From the NCBI GenBank assembly GCA_963829835.1, contig CAWHKC010000003.1:124001-188000 (forward strand): a stretch of DNA of 64,000 nt. Reading direction: 5' to 3'. Positions 25,532 to 34,388 of the stretch are shown here, one piece after another (the first letter of the stretch is position 1; every line of letters starts with the position of its first letter). Below the pieces are notes generated by a model. That model had not been told where the DNA came from, ran no database searches, and was given only the letters and a program-made list of their open reading frames with translations. The DNA is from Berkiella sp963829835. Lineage in GTDB: Bacteria; Pseudomonadota; Gammaproteobacteria; Berkiellales; Berkiellaceae. Position numbers and translations under genes: made by a program.

Positions 25532-27639
25532 CAGATAAACCCGTTTTAAATGTTAAACAATTAAGAGTTCAAATAAATACGCCAAACGGAATTGTTCGAG
25601 CGGTCGATGGCGTAGATATTGCCATCAACAAGGGTGAGATTTTCGCATTAGTTGGCGAATCAGGTTGTGGTAAGTCAATGACCGCGCTTTCTATAAGCCG
25701 ACTTTTGCCTGATAACGCTCATATCTGTGAGGGAAGTGAAATTTATTTCGAAGACATTGGCTTGCATCTGTTAAGTGAAAATCAGATGCGATTCATAAGA
25801 AGAAATAAAATTGGAATGATTTTTCAGGATCCTGCGACGGCTCTTAATCCTGTTATGACGGTTGGTGAGCAAGTCATGGAAGCGATTAATAATGGTAATG
25901 GAACTTCAAAAAAAGCTTCTACATTGAAAAGCCAAGTATTAGATATATTAGAAAAAGTTCGACTTCCTTCTCCTCATACGATTTTACATCAATACCCACA
26001 TCAATTATCAGGCGGTCTAAAACAGCGTGTTGTTATTGCCATTGCATTAGCGCATTCACCATCATTATTAATTGCAGATGAAGCAACGACAGCGTTAGAT
26101 GTCACGACCCAAGCACAAGTGTTGGGTTTGATTAAAGAACTTAATAAAACCCTCAATATGGCAATCCTACTGATCACACATGATTTAGGTATAGTTGCAC
26201 AATTGGCCGACAAGGTGGCAGTGATGTATGCTGGCCATATCATTGAAAGTTCATCGATAGATGAATTTTTAAACTCTCCTCTTCATCCTTATAGCAAGCA
26301 ACTTTTTGCAGCACTGCCAGAAAATACGCGCCATGGTGATGAGTTAACAGTCATACCTGGCCATGTTCCAAGTTTAAATAGAACATTCTCACTTTGTCGA
26401 TTTAAAGAAAGATGCAAATTTTCATTCAGTGCTTGTGAACACACCAAACCTGAATTTGTGCCGTTAAAAGCTGATCACTCCGTAAGGTGTCATTGGTATG
26501 ATGAAAAAATCATGAAGAAAATACCGACACGCTTGCGAATCGAGTCACTCATTTCTGATATAAATTTAAAATCACCGACGTCTGATATTCAAGTGAAAAG
26601 TGAGTCTCTGCCTCTTGATGCGCCCTTATTGAATGTTAAAGATTTAAATGTACATTTCCCAGTTAAGAAGGGTTTTTTTAAGAAAACAATAGGTTACATC
26701 AAAGCGGTTGATGGTGTTTCATTTTGCTTAAGTGAAGGTCAAACATTAGCGCTAGTGGGTGAATCCGGTTGCGGTAAGACAACGGTAGGTAAAGCCATTT
26801 TAAGATTAGTAAACACAACTAAAGGTAGTGTATATTTTAATGACGTCAATCTCCTTAAATTAAAGGGTAGCAAATTAAGAGAGAAACGTTCTGAACTACA
26901 AATGATATTTCAAGATCCCTATTCGTCAATGGATCCTAGAATGCGCCTGACGGACATTATTGAAGAAGGAATGATTGCCCTTAAAATTGGTTCAAACGCC
27001 AAGGAAAGACAAGACAGGATTGATGTATTACTTGAACAAGTAGGTCTATCTGCGGCGTTAAAAGATCGTTTTGCTCATGAGTTATCCGGTGGGCAAAGAC
27101 AAAGAGTTGCTATTGCAAGGGCGCTGGCAGTTGGCGCTAATTTAATTATTTGTGATGAGCCCACAAGCGCTTTAGATGTATCAGTGCAAGCGCAAATTCT
27201 TAATTTGTTAAAATCATTACAAAATGATTTAAGCATCAGTTTTCTTTTTATCACGCATAATATTGGTGTTGTTAATTATTTGGCTGATTTTGTGGCTGTA
27301 ATGTATTTGGGCCGCATTGTTGAATATGGACCTGCGCAAGAAGTCTTAAGAGCACCAAAGCATCCCTATACGCAAGCATTACTAGCATCTGTGCCTAAAC
27401 TAGAAAAACATAGTGATTATTTTAAGGCGCCAAAAGGGGAATTACCTTCACCATTACATCCACCACGTGGTTGTCATTTTTCCCCTCGTTGTCCAAAAGT
27501 ACATGAAAGATGTTTAGAAAAATACCCTGATAGTTATTCGGTAGGTGAAGAACACGAAACCAGATGTTATCTGTTTTCCCCTGAGGAAATTAATATGGAG
27601 ACAACCAATGAGCGAGAAACCAAAGAAATCTCAAATTAA
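25528..27639 (+). CDS. Peptide ABC transporter, fused double ATPase (YejF-like)
   Basis: A 703-residue protein in which both nucleotide-binding domains of an oligopeptide importer are fused, as in YejF. Domain 1 has Walker A GESGCGKSM, signature LSGGLKQR, and Walker B LLIADEATTALD. Domain 2 begins near residue 370 (Walker A GESGCGKTT, signature LSGGQRQR, Walker B IICDEPTSALD). Each ends with the oligopeptide-transporter C-terminal Cys cluster (CRFKERCKFSFSAC and CHFSPRCPKVHERC), which in relatives binds an iron-sulfur cluster. The gene overlaps the permease by ATGA. Together with the three upstream genes it completes the importer. Confidence 0.93.
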   Translation: MTDKPVLNVKQLRVQINTPNGIVRAVDGVDIAINKGEIFALVGESGCGKSMTALSISRLLPDNAHICEGSEIYFEDIGLHLLSENQMRFIRRNKIGMIFQDPATALNPVMTVGEQVMEAINNGNGTSKKASTLKSQVLDILEKVRLPSPHTILHQYPHQLSGGLKQRVVIAIALAHSPSLLIADEATTALDVTTQAQVLGLIKELNKTLNMAILLITHDLGIVAQLADKVAVMYAGHIIESSSIDEFLNSPLHPYSKQLFAALPENTRHGDELTVIPGHVPSLNRTFSLCRFKERCKFSFSACEHTKPEFVPLKADHSVRCHWYDEKIMKKIPTRLRIESLISDINLKSPTSDIQVKSESLPLDAPLLNVKDLNVHFPVKKGFFKKTIGYIKAVDGVSFCLSEGQTLALVGESGCGKTTVGKAILRLVNTTKGSVYFNDVNLLKLKGSKLREKRSELQMIFQDPYSSMDPRMRLTDIIEEGMIALKIGSNAKERQDRIDVLLEQVGLSAALKDRFAHELSGGQRQRVAIARALAVGANLIICDEPTSALDVSVQAQILNLLKSLQNDLSISFLFITHNIGVVNYLADFVAVMYLGRIVEYGPAQEVLRAPKHPYTQALLASVPKLEKHSDYFKAPKGELPSPLHPPRGCHFSPRCPKVHERCLEKYPDSYSVGEEHETRCYLFSPEEINMETTNERETKEISN

Positions 27640-29113
27640 AAAAATACATTTTAACTTTGAGGAATCTAAAACGCTCGAAGATTGGGTCGCTCTAATATCC
27701 GACGAAGAGAATGCGCCACTTGGTGCTTATGTTGTTAAATTAATCAATTCTAATGTGTCCGATCCTAATTTAAACTTTGAAGAAGCACAAAAGATCTTAG
27801 AAAAGTCACTCCTTAAAAATAAATTATTAAGAATGGCCGATACGGTTTATCTTACTCCAGTAGATACCACCCTCAATTCAATCCAAAGAGCGATAGTTAT
27901 CTTAGGCTTTCAATCTCTGAGGAATATGGGTTTGATACTTGCTATTTATAATCATATTATTGATATTTCAAATGACGAAACTATGCTGCGGGAGATAGTT
28001 TTTTCAATACATGCAGCATTGCTATCTGCTGCAATTGCACAACGAAAAGCAAAAATATTGAATAGTGAACCTGTTGTTGTAGCCGCGCTTTCTTTTTCAT
28101 TAGGAAAGATATTATTCCAATTTTTTGGTGGTGAAACGGCCAAGCAATATAATGAACTCATTGAAAATTCATCCATGGAAGAAGAGGCAGAAAAAGAGTT
28201 AATTGGGTTTTTGGTAAAAGATTTATCCACGGAATTTGCAAAGCTCTGGAACTTGGGTAATTTAGCACAAAATATATATGAGAAGCCTAATTCAGAAAAT
28301 ATTATTAATGCCTCACTTATTGCAATAGAGGTAGCTGATAAATTACGGCAAGGTTGGGAGAATGATAGCGCAATTGAAGCCATGAAGAAAATGGAAAGCT
28401 ACTTGGGATGTTCAAGCGCGGATGTTCGTTCAATTATTTTAGAGTCTATCGAAAATGTGCTTGAAGAAGTTGCATTGTTTGGCATTCCAAGATTAATGGA
28501 TTATGTACCAATGCCGGTCGCTGAAGAAGAACTTGTAGATGATGATTCGAATAATGATATGGAACATGTACTACCTATATCCAGTCGTATTAAAGCAACC
28601 GTGCAACAGCTATCCATTCTCGTTTCTGGTAGAAATCCCCCTAGTGTAAACGATGTGATGAATGTTGGGTTAAAAGGTATCTATGATGGTGTAGATTTTG
28701 ACAGAGTATTATTTGCACTTTTGAGTGCAGATCGCAAAATACTAAATGCAAAAGCAATTCTTGAAAAACAAAAAACTGATTTATTACAAAACTTTCATTT
28801 TGAATTAACAGCGCCTGAAGGATGGCTATTCCAACATATTTTGCGTGAACGTCGATCTGCATGGTTGGGAGGTAAAAGTGAGGTGGTATTAAGAAAATAT
28901 AGGAATTCTGATTTTAATCGTAGAATAGGAAAAGGACAATTTTTTGCAGCGCCATTGATTCAAGATGGTAAAGCAATTGGGGTTTATTATGCTGATCGTC
29001 AAATATCATCCAGAATGCTTGATACAAGAAGTTACGATGCCTTTTCTGAATTGTGCACTTCCATTAATGAGACGATTGAATTAATAAGAAAACGGGAAAA
29101 ACAAAAAAAATAA
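27608..29113 (+). CDS. HDOD domain protein with C-terminal GAF-like region
   Basis: A 501-residue cytoplasmic protein, probably a signalling or regulatory protein. The ATG at 27608 (after GGAG) is preferred; an earlier in-frame start would overlap the ATPase gene by 95 bases. The middle part follows the HDOD pattern: VYLTPVDTTLNSIQRAIVILGFQSLRNMGLILA and AALSFSLGKILFQFFGG, without the metal-binding HD residues typical of active HD domains. The last 170 or so residues look like a GAF sensor (FDRVLFALLSADRKIL, then FFAAPLIQDGKAIGVYYADR). It overlaps the transporter ATPase by 32 bases and so may report on or control the peptide importer. The target is unknown. Confidence 0.75.
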   Translation: MSEKPKKSQIKKIHFNFEESKTLEDWVALISDEENAPLGAYVVKLINSNVSDPNLNFEEAQKILEKSLLKNKLLRMADTVYLTPVDTTLNSIQRAIVILGFQSLRNMGLILAIYNHIIDISNDETMLREIVFSIHAALLSAAIAQRKAKILNSEPVVVAALSFSLGKILFQFFGGETAKQYNELIENSSMEEEAEKELIGFLVKDLSTEFAKLWNLGNLAQNIYEKPNSENIINASLIAIEVADKLRQGWENDSAIEAMKKMESYLGCSSADVRSIILESIENVLEEVALFGIPRLMDYVPMPVAEEELVDDDSNNDMEHVLPISSRIKATVQQLSILVSGRNPPSVNDVMNVGLKGIYDGVDFDRVLFALLSADRKILNAKAILEKQKTDLLQNFHFELTAPEGWLFQHILRERRSAWLGGKSEVVLRKYRNSDFNRRIGKGQFFAAPLIQDGKAIGVYYADRQISSRMLDTRSYDAFSELCTSINETIELIRKREKQKK

Positions 29114-29125
29114 GATCATCTCTTC

Positions 29126-29848
29126 TTAATCTTCAAGGTACCTATCATTTACGTCAACAATTCTGTGTCTGCGTGGATTTGAAAATGAATAGACAATGCC
29201 GAGGCTGTAAGAGATCGCTGTTTTATAGGGTGTGATACTATAAAAGTTCTCGTTTTGATCTTCACCGATATCGTTTATACGAATACCAGGATCACCATTT
29301 ATTAAGAACTTAATTCCAAGACATGGCAAAATATTGTATTGCGCACCAAGACCAATACGTCCCATGGCTTTGTTTTCTGATTGATTTTCGAATTCAAACC
29401 ATATCCCATCGGTTAAATGATTGATATGCGTATCGATGTGTAACAGAGCAAGTCCGCCCATAAAGATGATTTCAAAGTTTCGCCAAACTTCCCAGTAAAA
29501 GTTAATGTCCATATGAAAATCGCGAAGCCGCATATTGATATCGGTGGCATCATTTGGATTTTCAGGATTAACAAATATGATTTCACCACCCTCAAAAGTA
29601 TATCCAAGTTGTTTGCGGGTTGATTCTTCAAAACCAAAATCTACGCCAAAATAACCATTGATCCTCGTGCCAACATAGAAATTAAAAGCATGATCAATGT
29701 AAGGGAAGGTCTCGTGATAGGTTTCATTTGGTTCAAGGCCCCACCATTTATAATCAGCACCAATATGGGGAGCCCAAAAAGCAGCTTGCGCTGTAATAGG
29801 AGCCAATGTCGAAATTAGTGCGCTAACTAATATGCCTTTGTACGACAT
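29126..29848 (-). CDS. Outer-membrane beta-barrel protein, OmpW/Opa-like size
   Basis: A 240-residue protein with a cleavable signal peptide (residues 1-22, ISTLAPITAQA then AFW). The mature sequence alternates hydrophobic and polar residues in strands rich in aromatic residues (YVGTRINGYFGVDFGFEE, MDINFYWEVWRNFEIIFMG, AISYSLGIVYSF), the pattern of an eight-stranded barrel. It does not end in the canonical Phe but in polar residues (RYLED) after the last strand, so the barrel may end at SLGIVYSF with a short tail. Function is unknown; it may be a surface protein. The gene converges on the HDOD gene, with 12 bases between stops. Confidence 0.7.
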   Translation of the reverse strand: MSYKGILVSALISTLAPITAQAAFWAPHIGADYKWWGLEPNETYHETFPYIDHAFNFYVGTRINGYFGVDFGFEESTRKQLGYTFEGGEIIFVNPENPNDATDINMRLRDFHMDINFYWEVWRNFEIIFMGGLALLHIDTHINHLTDGIWFEFENQSENKAMGRIGLGAQYNILPCLGIKFLINGDPGIRINDIGEDQNENFYSITPYKTAISYSLGIVYSFSNPRRHRIVDVNDRYLED

Positions 29849-29915
29849 TATTCATCCTTGAATAAGAAGAGGGCGTTATCTTAATTCTAAGAGGTAATTA
29901 CCCTTAGTCAACACA

Positions 29916-30018
29916 GACCCTCACCCTAATCCTCTCCCACAAGGGGAGAGGGGATCAGAATCGGAGCTTTCTTTTCTTGTTCCCTCTCCCCTTGTGGGAG
30001 AGGGTTAGGGTGAGGGTC
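29916..30018. repeat. Long perfect-arm inverted repeat
   Basis: Two 37-base arms (29916-29952 and 29982-30018) starting GACCCTCACCCTAA and ending TTAGGGTGAGGGTC are complementary except for one G-T pair, with a 29-base loop. Each arm also holds its own hairpin, CCTCTCC-caca-AGGGGAGAGG. It separates the outer-membrane protein from a pentapeptide-repeat gene. A related half copy is at 55585. Confidence 0.85.
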
Positions 30019-30040
30019 TTAATTTGAGATGAGGAAAGCT

Positions 30041-30769
30041 TTAATAAATACACTGCCCAATTGAACCTTTCTTACATCGTATGCCATTTATCCAAATAGC
30101 ATTTTCAAGATTGGCATTTTCAAAGGTGGTTTTATAAATGGAGGCTCGATTAAGATTGGCTCCCTCAAGGTTGGCATCTTTGAAGTTAACAAAATCTAAA
30201 GTGGTTTTCTCTAAATTGGCTTTTCTTAAAACGGCACCTTGCAGGTTGCTATGAGACAAATCGCAGTGACTAAGATTAGAAAAAGGAAAAGCGGCTTTCT
30301 GGAGATCCAGATTAACTAAGCGCGTATCTGATAAATTCAAATCGCCTAAATAGATATATTTTTCACGGGTTATTTCTGTATCTCTGGCTTCATATAATAA
30401 CCGCGGGTTTAAATTGGATACAAAGATAACAACACTGGCTGTTTTGTCAGGTTTATTGAGCCTTTGTAGATCTTCAATAATGGCTTCAGTTCGCGCAATC
30501 ATCAATAAATTAATACGCTGGTTTTCATCAGGACTTTTGGCGAATAACTCGACGATACCATTAAAGTAACTGTCAGTCATTCTACTTGCTTGCAGTATTT
30601 CTTGGTGCTTTCCGACTTTGTAACTCACAACCACCGTAGCGATACCGACAAAAAGCCCTACAATCGCGATAGTGAGCTCAATGCCGCGTTGCTTAGCAAA
30701 GTTCTTAAGCTTGTAGAAAATGCTTGGTTCGGCTTTATAGAGCTTGTAGAGATCGTGTTTCGGTTGCAT
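30041..30769 (-). CDS. Membrane-anchored pentapeptide-repeat protein
   Basis: A 242-residue protein. Residues about 28-52 (GIELTIAIVGLFVGIATVVVSYKVG) form a single membrane helix after a basic N-terminus. A polar linker with several charged helices follows. The last 90 residues are pentapeptide repeats of the A(D/N)LxX type (for example NLSDTRLVNLDLQ, HCDLSHSNLQGAVLRKANLE, KDANLEGANLNRAS), which fold into a right-handed quadrilateral helix. Such proteins are often of unknown function; a DNA-gyrase protecting role known for Qnr proteins is not suggested here because of the membrane anchor. An inverted repeat follows the stop. mltD lies upstream on the same strand. Confidence 0.78.
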   Translation of the reverse strand: MQPKHDLYKLYKAEPSIFYKLKNFAKQRGIELTIAIVGLFVGIATVVVSYKVGKHQEILQASRMTDSYFNGIVELFAKSPDENQRINLLMIARTEAIIEDLQRLNKPDKTASVVIFVSNLNPRLLYEARDTEITREKYIYLGDLNLSDTRLVNLDLQKAAFPFSNLSHCDLSHSNLQGAVLRKANLEKTTLDFVNFKDANLEGANLNRASIYKTTFENANLENAIWINGIRCKKGSIGQCIY

Positions 30770-30852
30770 GTTGGCACTACATTGAGTTTTTGGGTTCTCT
30801 ACTATGTAGAGTCGGCATTGTTAGCCCTTTAAAAAACTGTATAAATAAACCG

Positions 30853-32184
30853 CTATGAGATAACTAGTTTTTGGCCAGGTTGGATAATTGAACTAGCTGA
30901 TTTCAATTGATTGTTCTTTAACAGCGTTTTAATGTTAATTTTATATTTTTTGCTAATCGAAGGGAGTGATTCCCCTTTTTTAACGGTATGTATTTTACCT
31001 GAGGTTTTCGTCGTTGACTTTGTTTTGCCTGATGAAACCACGGTGACATCAGTACTTGCTGCTTTTGAAGTCTTAATTTGAGTAGTGTCAGCCTGCTTTG
31101 ATTTCTTAGCAGATGAAACAGTACTAGCTGCTTTTGCTGTTGTCATGGTACTTGGAATTTTAGCTGGACCTTGCTTATTAATTTGTTGCTTAAAGTTTTC
31201 AGCATGCTGTATAGGAACCACTAAATGAAAAGGACCATTAGGATTTGTCGATTTTTTAAAGCCTGGGTTTAAGCGGCGCAATTGCGTTTCAGAGATATCC
31301 ACAAGTTTGGCAGCATGAGCAATATCAATGGGTTTACCAGTGTGCACGCGGGCAATCACGGGCTTATTAGGAATAGCAGGCAAGACAACGCCATATTGCT
31401 TAGGTGTTTTAATAATGGCTGCTAAGGCCAACAACTTTGGCACAAAATGCATGGTTTCTTTTGGCAATTTTAAAGCCCAAAATTCGGTCGATTTTTTTGC
31501 CTGTCTATTTTGTTTCATGGCCCGCAATAATTTCGTTTCACCGCAATTATAGGCGGCAATGGCTAATAACCAATTACCATTAAATTTTTTGTGCAAATAT
31601 TCAAGATGATCCAGGGCAACCTTGGTTGATTCATAAACATCCTTGCGACCATCATAGAATGCATTTTGTTTGAGGCCATGCATTTTGCCAAGGGAGGGCA
31701 TCAGCTGCCACAATCCCAATGCTCCAGCATGACTGAGAGTGTGTGGATTAAAATCACTTTCAATGATAGGCAATAAAGCAATTTCGCTTGGCATACCGCG
31801 TCTTTCTACTTCTTCTAAGATATAAAAGAAATAGGGAGAAGCATTTCTAATGACTTTGTTAATGTAATCTTGATGTCTTGCAAAACTTCTAACGTGACTT
31901 TGAAATAAAGGTTGCGCTGTTTGGGTTGAACCTAAATTTAATCGTGCACGAACGCGGGTCCAGATTTCAGTTGAACTTTGAGTTGAAGAGGCTGGTTCAT
32001 ATGAACTTTTAGGTGAAAACAAATGCGATAAGATATTTCTTGTCTGATTATTCACTTCTTGAGAGCTGGCATGACGATATTCACCAGGCGCACCAAAAGT
32101 CACTGAGCTACAGTATCCGTATACAAAAATAATTGCACACACTGTAGAAAAGAGAGAATGCTTATTTAAACGAGATTTTTGCAT
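30853..32184 (-). CDS. mltD: Membrane-bound lytic transglycosylase D-like, with LysM
   Basis: A 443-residue cell-envelope enzyme that cleaves peptidoglycan between MurNAc and GlcNAc with anhydro-ring formation. A signal peptide occupies residues 1-31. It lacks an obvious lipobox, unlike E. coli MltD. The SLT domain (about 120-260) carries the catalytic Glu in LLPIIESDFNP, then SHAGALGLWQLMPSLGKMHGL, and AIAAYNCGETKLLRAM. After a middle LysM-like stretch (VHTGKPIDIAHAAKLV) comes a Ser/Thr/Lys-rich linker (about 320-390) and a good C-terminal LysM domain (HTVKKGESLPSISKKYKI ... IQPGQKLVIS). It is divergent in spacing from gloB, and the pentapeptide gene follows. Confidence 0.9.
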   Translation of the reverse strand: MQKSRLNKHSLFSTVCAIIFVYGYCSSVTFGAPGEYRHASSQEVNNQTRNILSHLFSPKSSYEPASSTQSSTEIWTRVRARLNLGSTQTAQPLFQSHVRSFARHQDYINKVIRNASPYFFYILEEVERRGMPSEIALLPIIESDFNPHTLSHAGALGLWQLMPSLGKMHGLKQNAFYDGRKDVYESTKVALDHLEYLHKKFNGNWLLAIAAYNCGETKLLRAMKQNRQAKKSTEFWALKLPKETMHFVPKLLALAAIIKTPKQYGVVLPAIPNKPVIARVHTGKPIDIAHAAKLVDISETQLRRLNPGFKKSTNPNGPFHLVVPIQHAENFKQQINKQGPAKIPSTMTTAKAASTVSSAKKSKQADTTQIKTSKAASTDVTVVSSGKTKSTTKTSGKIHTVKKGESLPSISKKYKINIKTLLKNNQLKSASSIIQPGQKLVIS

Positions 32185-32356
32185 GACACCATGCCTTGTC
32201 TAACTACTGCTTGGAACGCAAATGAATAATGCAAAATAGAGCGTCCTTTTCAACTTTCTTAATCTTCAAAGATTTAATCTTCTGAATTACTTTGGTGTTT
32301 ATGGTAATGAAAAACATTGTAAAAAGCAAGCACTTAACTCAGTTAAGCAACTTTTA

Positions 32357-33136
32357 CTAGGAAGTGAAATTGTTTTTCCACTCACGCAAATGAGTAAAAA
32401 TATCGACAGAAGTAGTGAGCTTGGTATGACTATGATTTTGTACGGCATCCATTATTTCTGTTTCTTTACAGCGCAAAAAGGGGTTTGTATCACATTCCAC
32501 CTGCAAGGAAACGGGTAAAGAGGGAAGATTTTGTGCACGAAGATCCTTAACTTCCATAAGACGTTTTGTTAAGGCTTTGTTATGAGGGGTGACAGTTTGC
32601 GCAAAAGCAATATTTGCCAAAGTGTACTCATGACCACAATAAATTAAGGTGTTTTTATTTAAGTTTTTGATTTTTTCTAGCGAGTGGTACATTTGGCTCG
32701 GTGTGCCTTCAAAGATCCGCCCACATCCGCAGGAAAACAGCGTATCCCCACAAAATAGGAGAGAAGGGCCAACAAAAGCAATATGTCCCAAAGTATGGCC
32801 TGGGATATCCATCACGCGAAATTCTAATTGGAATGCATCAAGGGAAATCACGTCATTTTCTTTTACCGCTTTCGTGGTGCCTTCCACCTTTTCATTGGCT
32901 GGCCCATAAACGGGAATGTCAGGAAAATGCTCTAATAGACCAGCAACACCACCACTGTGATCCCAATGGTGGTGTGTAACAAAAATCGCGCTTAATGCCA
33001 ATTCATTTTTTCGTAAGTAATCTAACACGGGTTCGGCAGTGCCAGGATCAACGACAACAACTTGAGAACCGTCTAGACTGTGCAGCGCCCAAATGTAATT
33101 ATCTTTAAATGCAGGAATAGCGATTATTTTGTTCAT
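32357..33136 (-). CDS. gloB: Hydroxyacylglutathione hydrolase (glyoxalase II)
   Basis: A metallo-beta-lactamase-fold thioesterase that hydrolyses S-D-lactoylglutathione, the second step of methylglyoxal detoxification. Length 259 is standard. The dinuclear metal site is complete: THHHWDHSGG, then GHTLGHIAFVG, FCGDTLFSCGCGR and the late YCGHEYTLANIAFA. The C-terminal glutathione-binding region ends LREWKNNF. It is divergent from the methyltransferase gene with 31 bases between starts, a pairing conserved in gammaproteobacteria together with rnhA and dnaQ. Confidence 0.97.
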   Translation of the reverse strand: MNKIIAIPAFKDNYIWALHSLDGSQVVVVDPGTAEPVLDYLRKNELALSAIFVTHHHWDHSGGVAGLLEHFPDIPVYGPANEKVEGTTKAVKENDVISLDAFQLEFRVMDIPGHTLGHIAFVGPSLLFCGDTLFSCGCGRIFEGTPSQMYHSLEKIKNLNKNTLIYCGHEYTLANIAFAQTVTPHNKALTKRLMEVKDLRAQNLPSLPVSLQVECDTNPFLRCKETEIMDAVQNHSHTKLTTSVDIFTHLREWKNNFTS

Positions 33137-33167
33137 GTAACTTACTTTTTGGATTGACCTATATAGT

Positions 33168-33923
33168 ATGGTATCAGAAAAAAATCCTCCTCACGTATGG
33201 TACAAACAAGGCGTTGGATCGAGATTTGCCAGTGCAGAGCAAGAAGAGTTAGCTAAGATTCTTCCAACTCTGTACGGTTATCATCTTTTATATCTAGGAG
33301 AGCCTGGACTGATATCCTTAGTCGACAGCAGTTTAATATCGCATCGCATTTTGATTAATCCGCATCTGAAATCTGAAGTATCCACCATCAGTAATCTTCC
33401 AGGACACTTGGAGGCATTACCCATAAGAAGCGATAGCGTTGATGTTGTTGTGCTTTCCCATACACTTGAACAGGCCTCAAATCCTCATGAAGTTTTGAGA
33501 GAGACTCACCGAGTGCTTATTCCCGAAGGGCATATTGTGATTACAGGTTTTAATCCGATTAGTATGTGGGGTGGGTGGTATTCAACAAAAAAGATGGTAG
33601 GTAAAATCTCAAGACAAGGAAAAATGCTGAGTCCAAACCGTGTAAAGGATTGGCTCAAGCTCTTAAATTTTCAAATCATTGGGGGAAGAATGTTTTATTT
33701 TCGCCCCCCCATTGCAAATGAAGCGGTGAATCAAAAGTTAAGGTTTATGGAAAAATGGGGCGAACATTGTTGGCCCATTTTTGGTGGTGCTTACTCTCTA
33801 ATTGCCGTTAAACGTGTGATACCATTAACGCCGATTCGAGCCAAGTGGAAGCCTGAACCCATTTGGCAAGGCGCTGAAGGTTTACCCAAACCCACAACGA
33901 CGACAACTTACAATAAAGAATAG
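33168..33923 (+). CDS. SAM-dependent methyltransferase (YafS-like)
   Basis: A 251-residue class I methyltransferase. It sits between gloB and rnhA, exactly where E. coli has yafS. The Rossmann core is recognisable: glycine-rich motif I is poorly kept, but motif segments LPIRSDSVDVVVLSHTLEQASNPHEVLRETHRVLIPEGHIVITGFNPISMWG follow the methyltransferase 11 pattern (here listed as LPIRSDSVDVVVLSHTLEQA, NPHEVLRETHRVL, IPEGHIVITGFNP). The C-terminus is Thr-rich and short. The substrate is unknown. The start is close to the divergent gloB start, and rnhA begins 6 bases after its stop. Confidence 0.85.
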   Translation: MVSEKNPPHVWYKQGVGSRFASAEQEELAKILPTLYGYHLLYLGEPGLISLVDSSLISHRILINPHLKSEVSTISNLPGHLEALPIRSDSVDVVVLSHTLEQASNPHEVLRETHRVLIPEGHIVITGFNPISMWGGWYSTKKMVGKISRQGKMLSPNRVKDWLKLLNFQIIGGRMFYFRPPIANEAVNQKLRFMEKWGEHCWPIFGGAYSLIAVKRVIPLTPIRAKWKPEPIWQGAEGLPKPTTTTTYNKE

Positions 33924-33929
33924 AAATAC

Positions 33930-34388
33930 ATGAAAGAAAAAGCGGTTGAAATGTTCACTGATGGTGCCTGCAGTGGCAATCCTGGGCCAGGTGGCTGGGG
34001 AGTGGTTTTGCGTTATGGCGATCATGAAAAAAATCTAAGTGGTGCTGAACTCAACACAACTAATAATCGAATGGAATTACTGGCTGCCATTATGGGGCTA
34101 AGAGAACTTAAGCTTGGATGTGTTGTCAATTTAACAACTGATTCTGAATATGTGAAAAAAGGGATCACAGAATGGATGCCAAATTGGAAACAACGTGGTT
34201 GGCGCACTTCAAATAACAAACCAGTCAAGAACCAAGATTTATGGCAAGAGTTAGATAGTGAAGTGCAAAAACATAAAGTGCACTGGCATTGGGTCAAAGG
34301 GCATAGTGGTCATATTGAAAATGAACAAGCCGATTTATTAGCCAGAGAAGCCATCATTGCATTGGTAGGTAAAAAGGAATTAGGCTGA
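33930..34388 (+). CDS. rnhA: Ribonuclease HI
   Basis: A 152-residue endonuclease that cuts the RNA strand of RNA/DNA hybrids during replication and R-loop removal. The four metal-binding acidic residues are in their usual settings: FTDGACSGNPGPGGWG, NRMELLAAI, TTDSEYVKKG and GHSGHIENEQADLLARE; the basic handle region WKQRGWRTSNNKPVKNQDLW is present. The length matches E. coli. The stop overlaps the dnaQ start (TGATG), so the pair is translationally coupled, whereas E. coli has them divergent. Confidence 0.98.
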   Translation: MKEKAVEMFTDGACSGNPGPGGWGVVLRYGDHEKNLSGAELNTTNNRMELLAAIMGLRELKLGCVVNLTTDSEYVKKGITEWMPNWKQRGWRTSNNKPVKNQDLWQELDSEVQKHKVHWHWVKGHSGHIENEQADLLAREAIIALVGKKELG

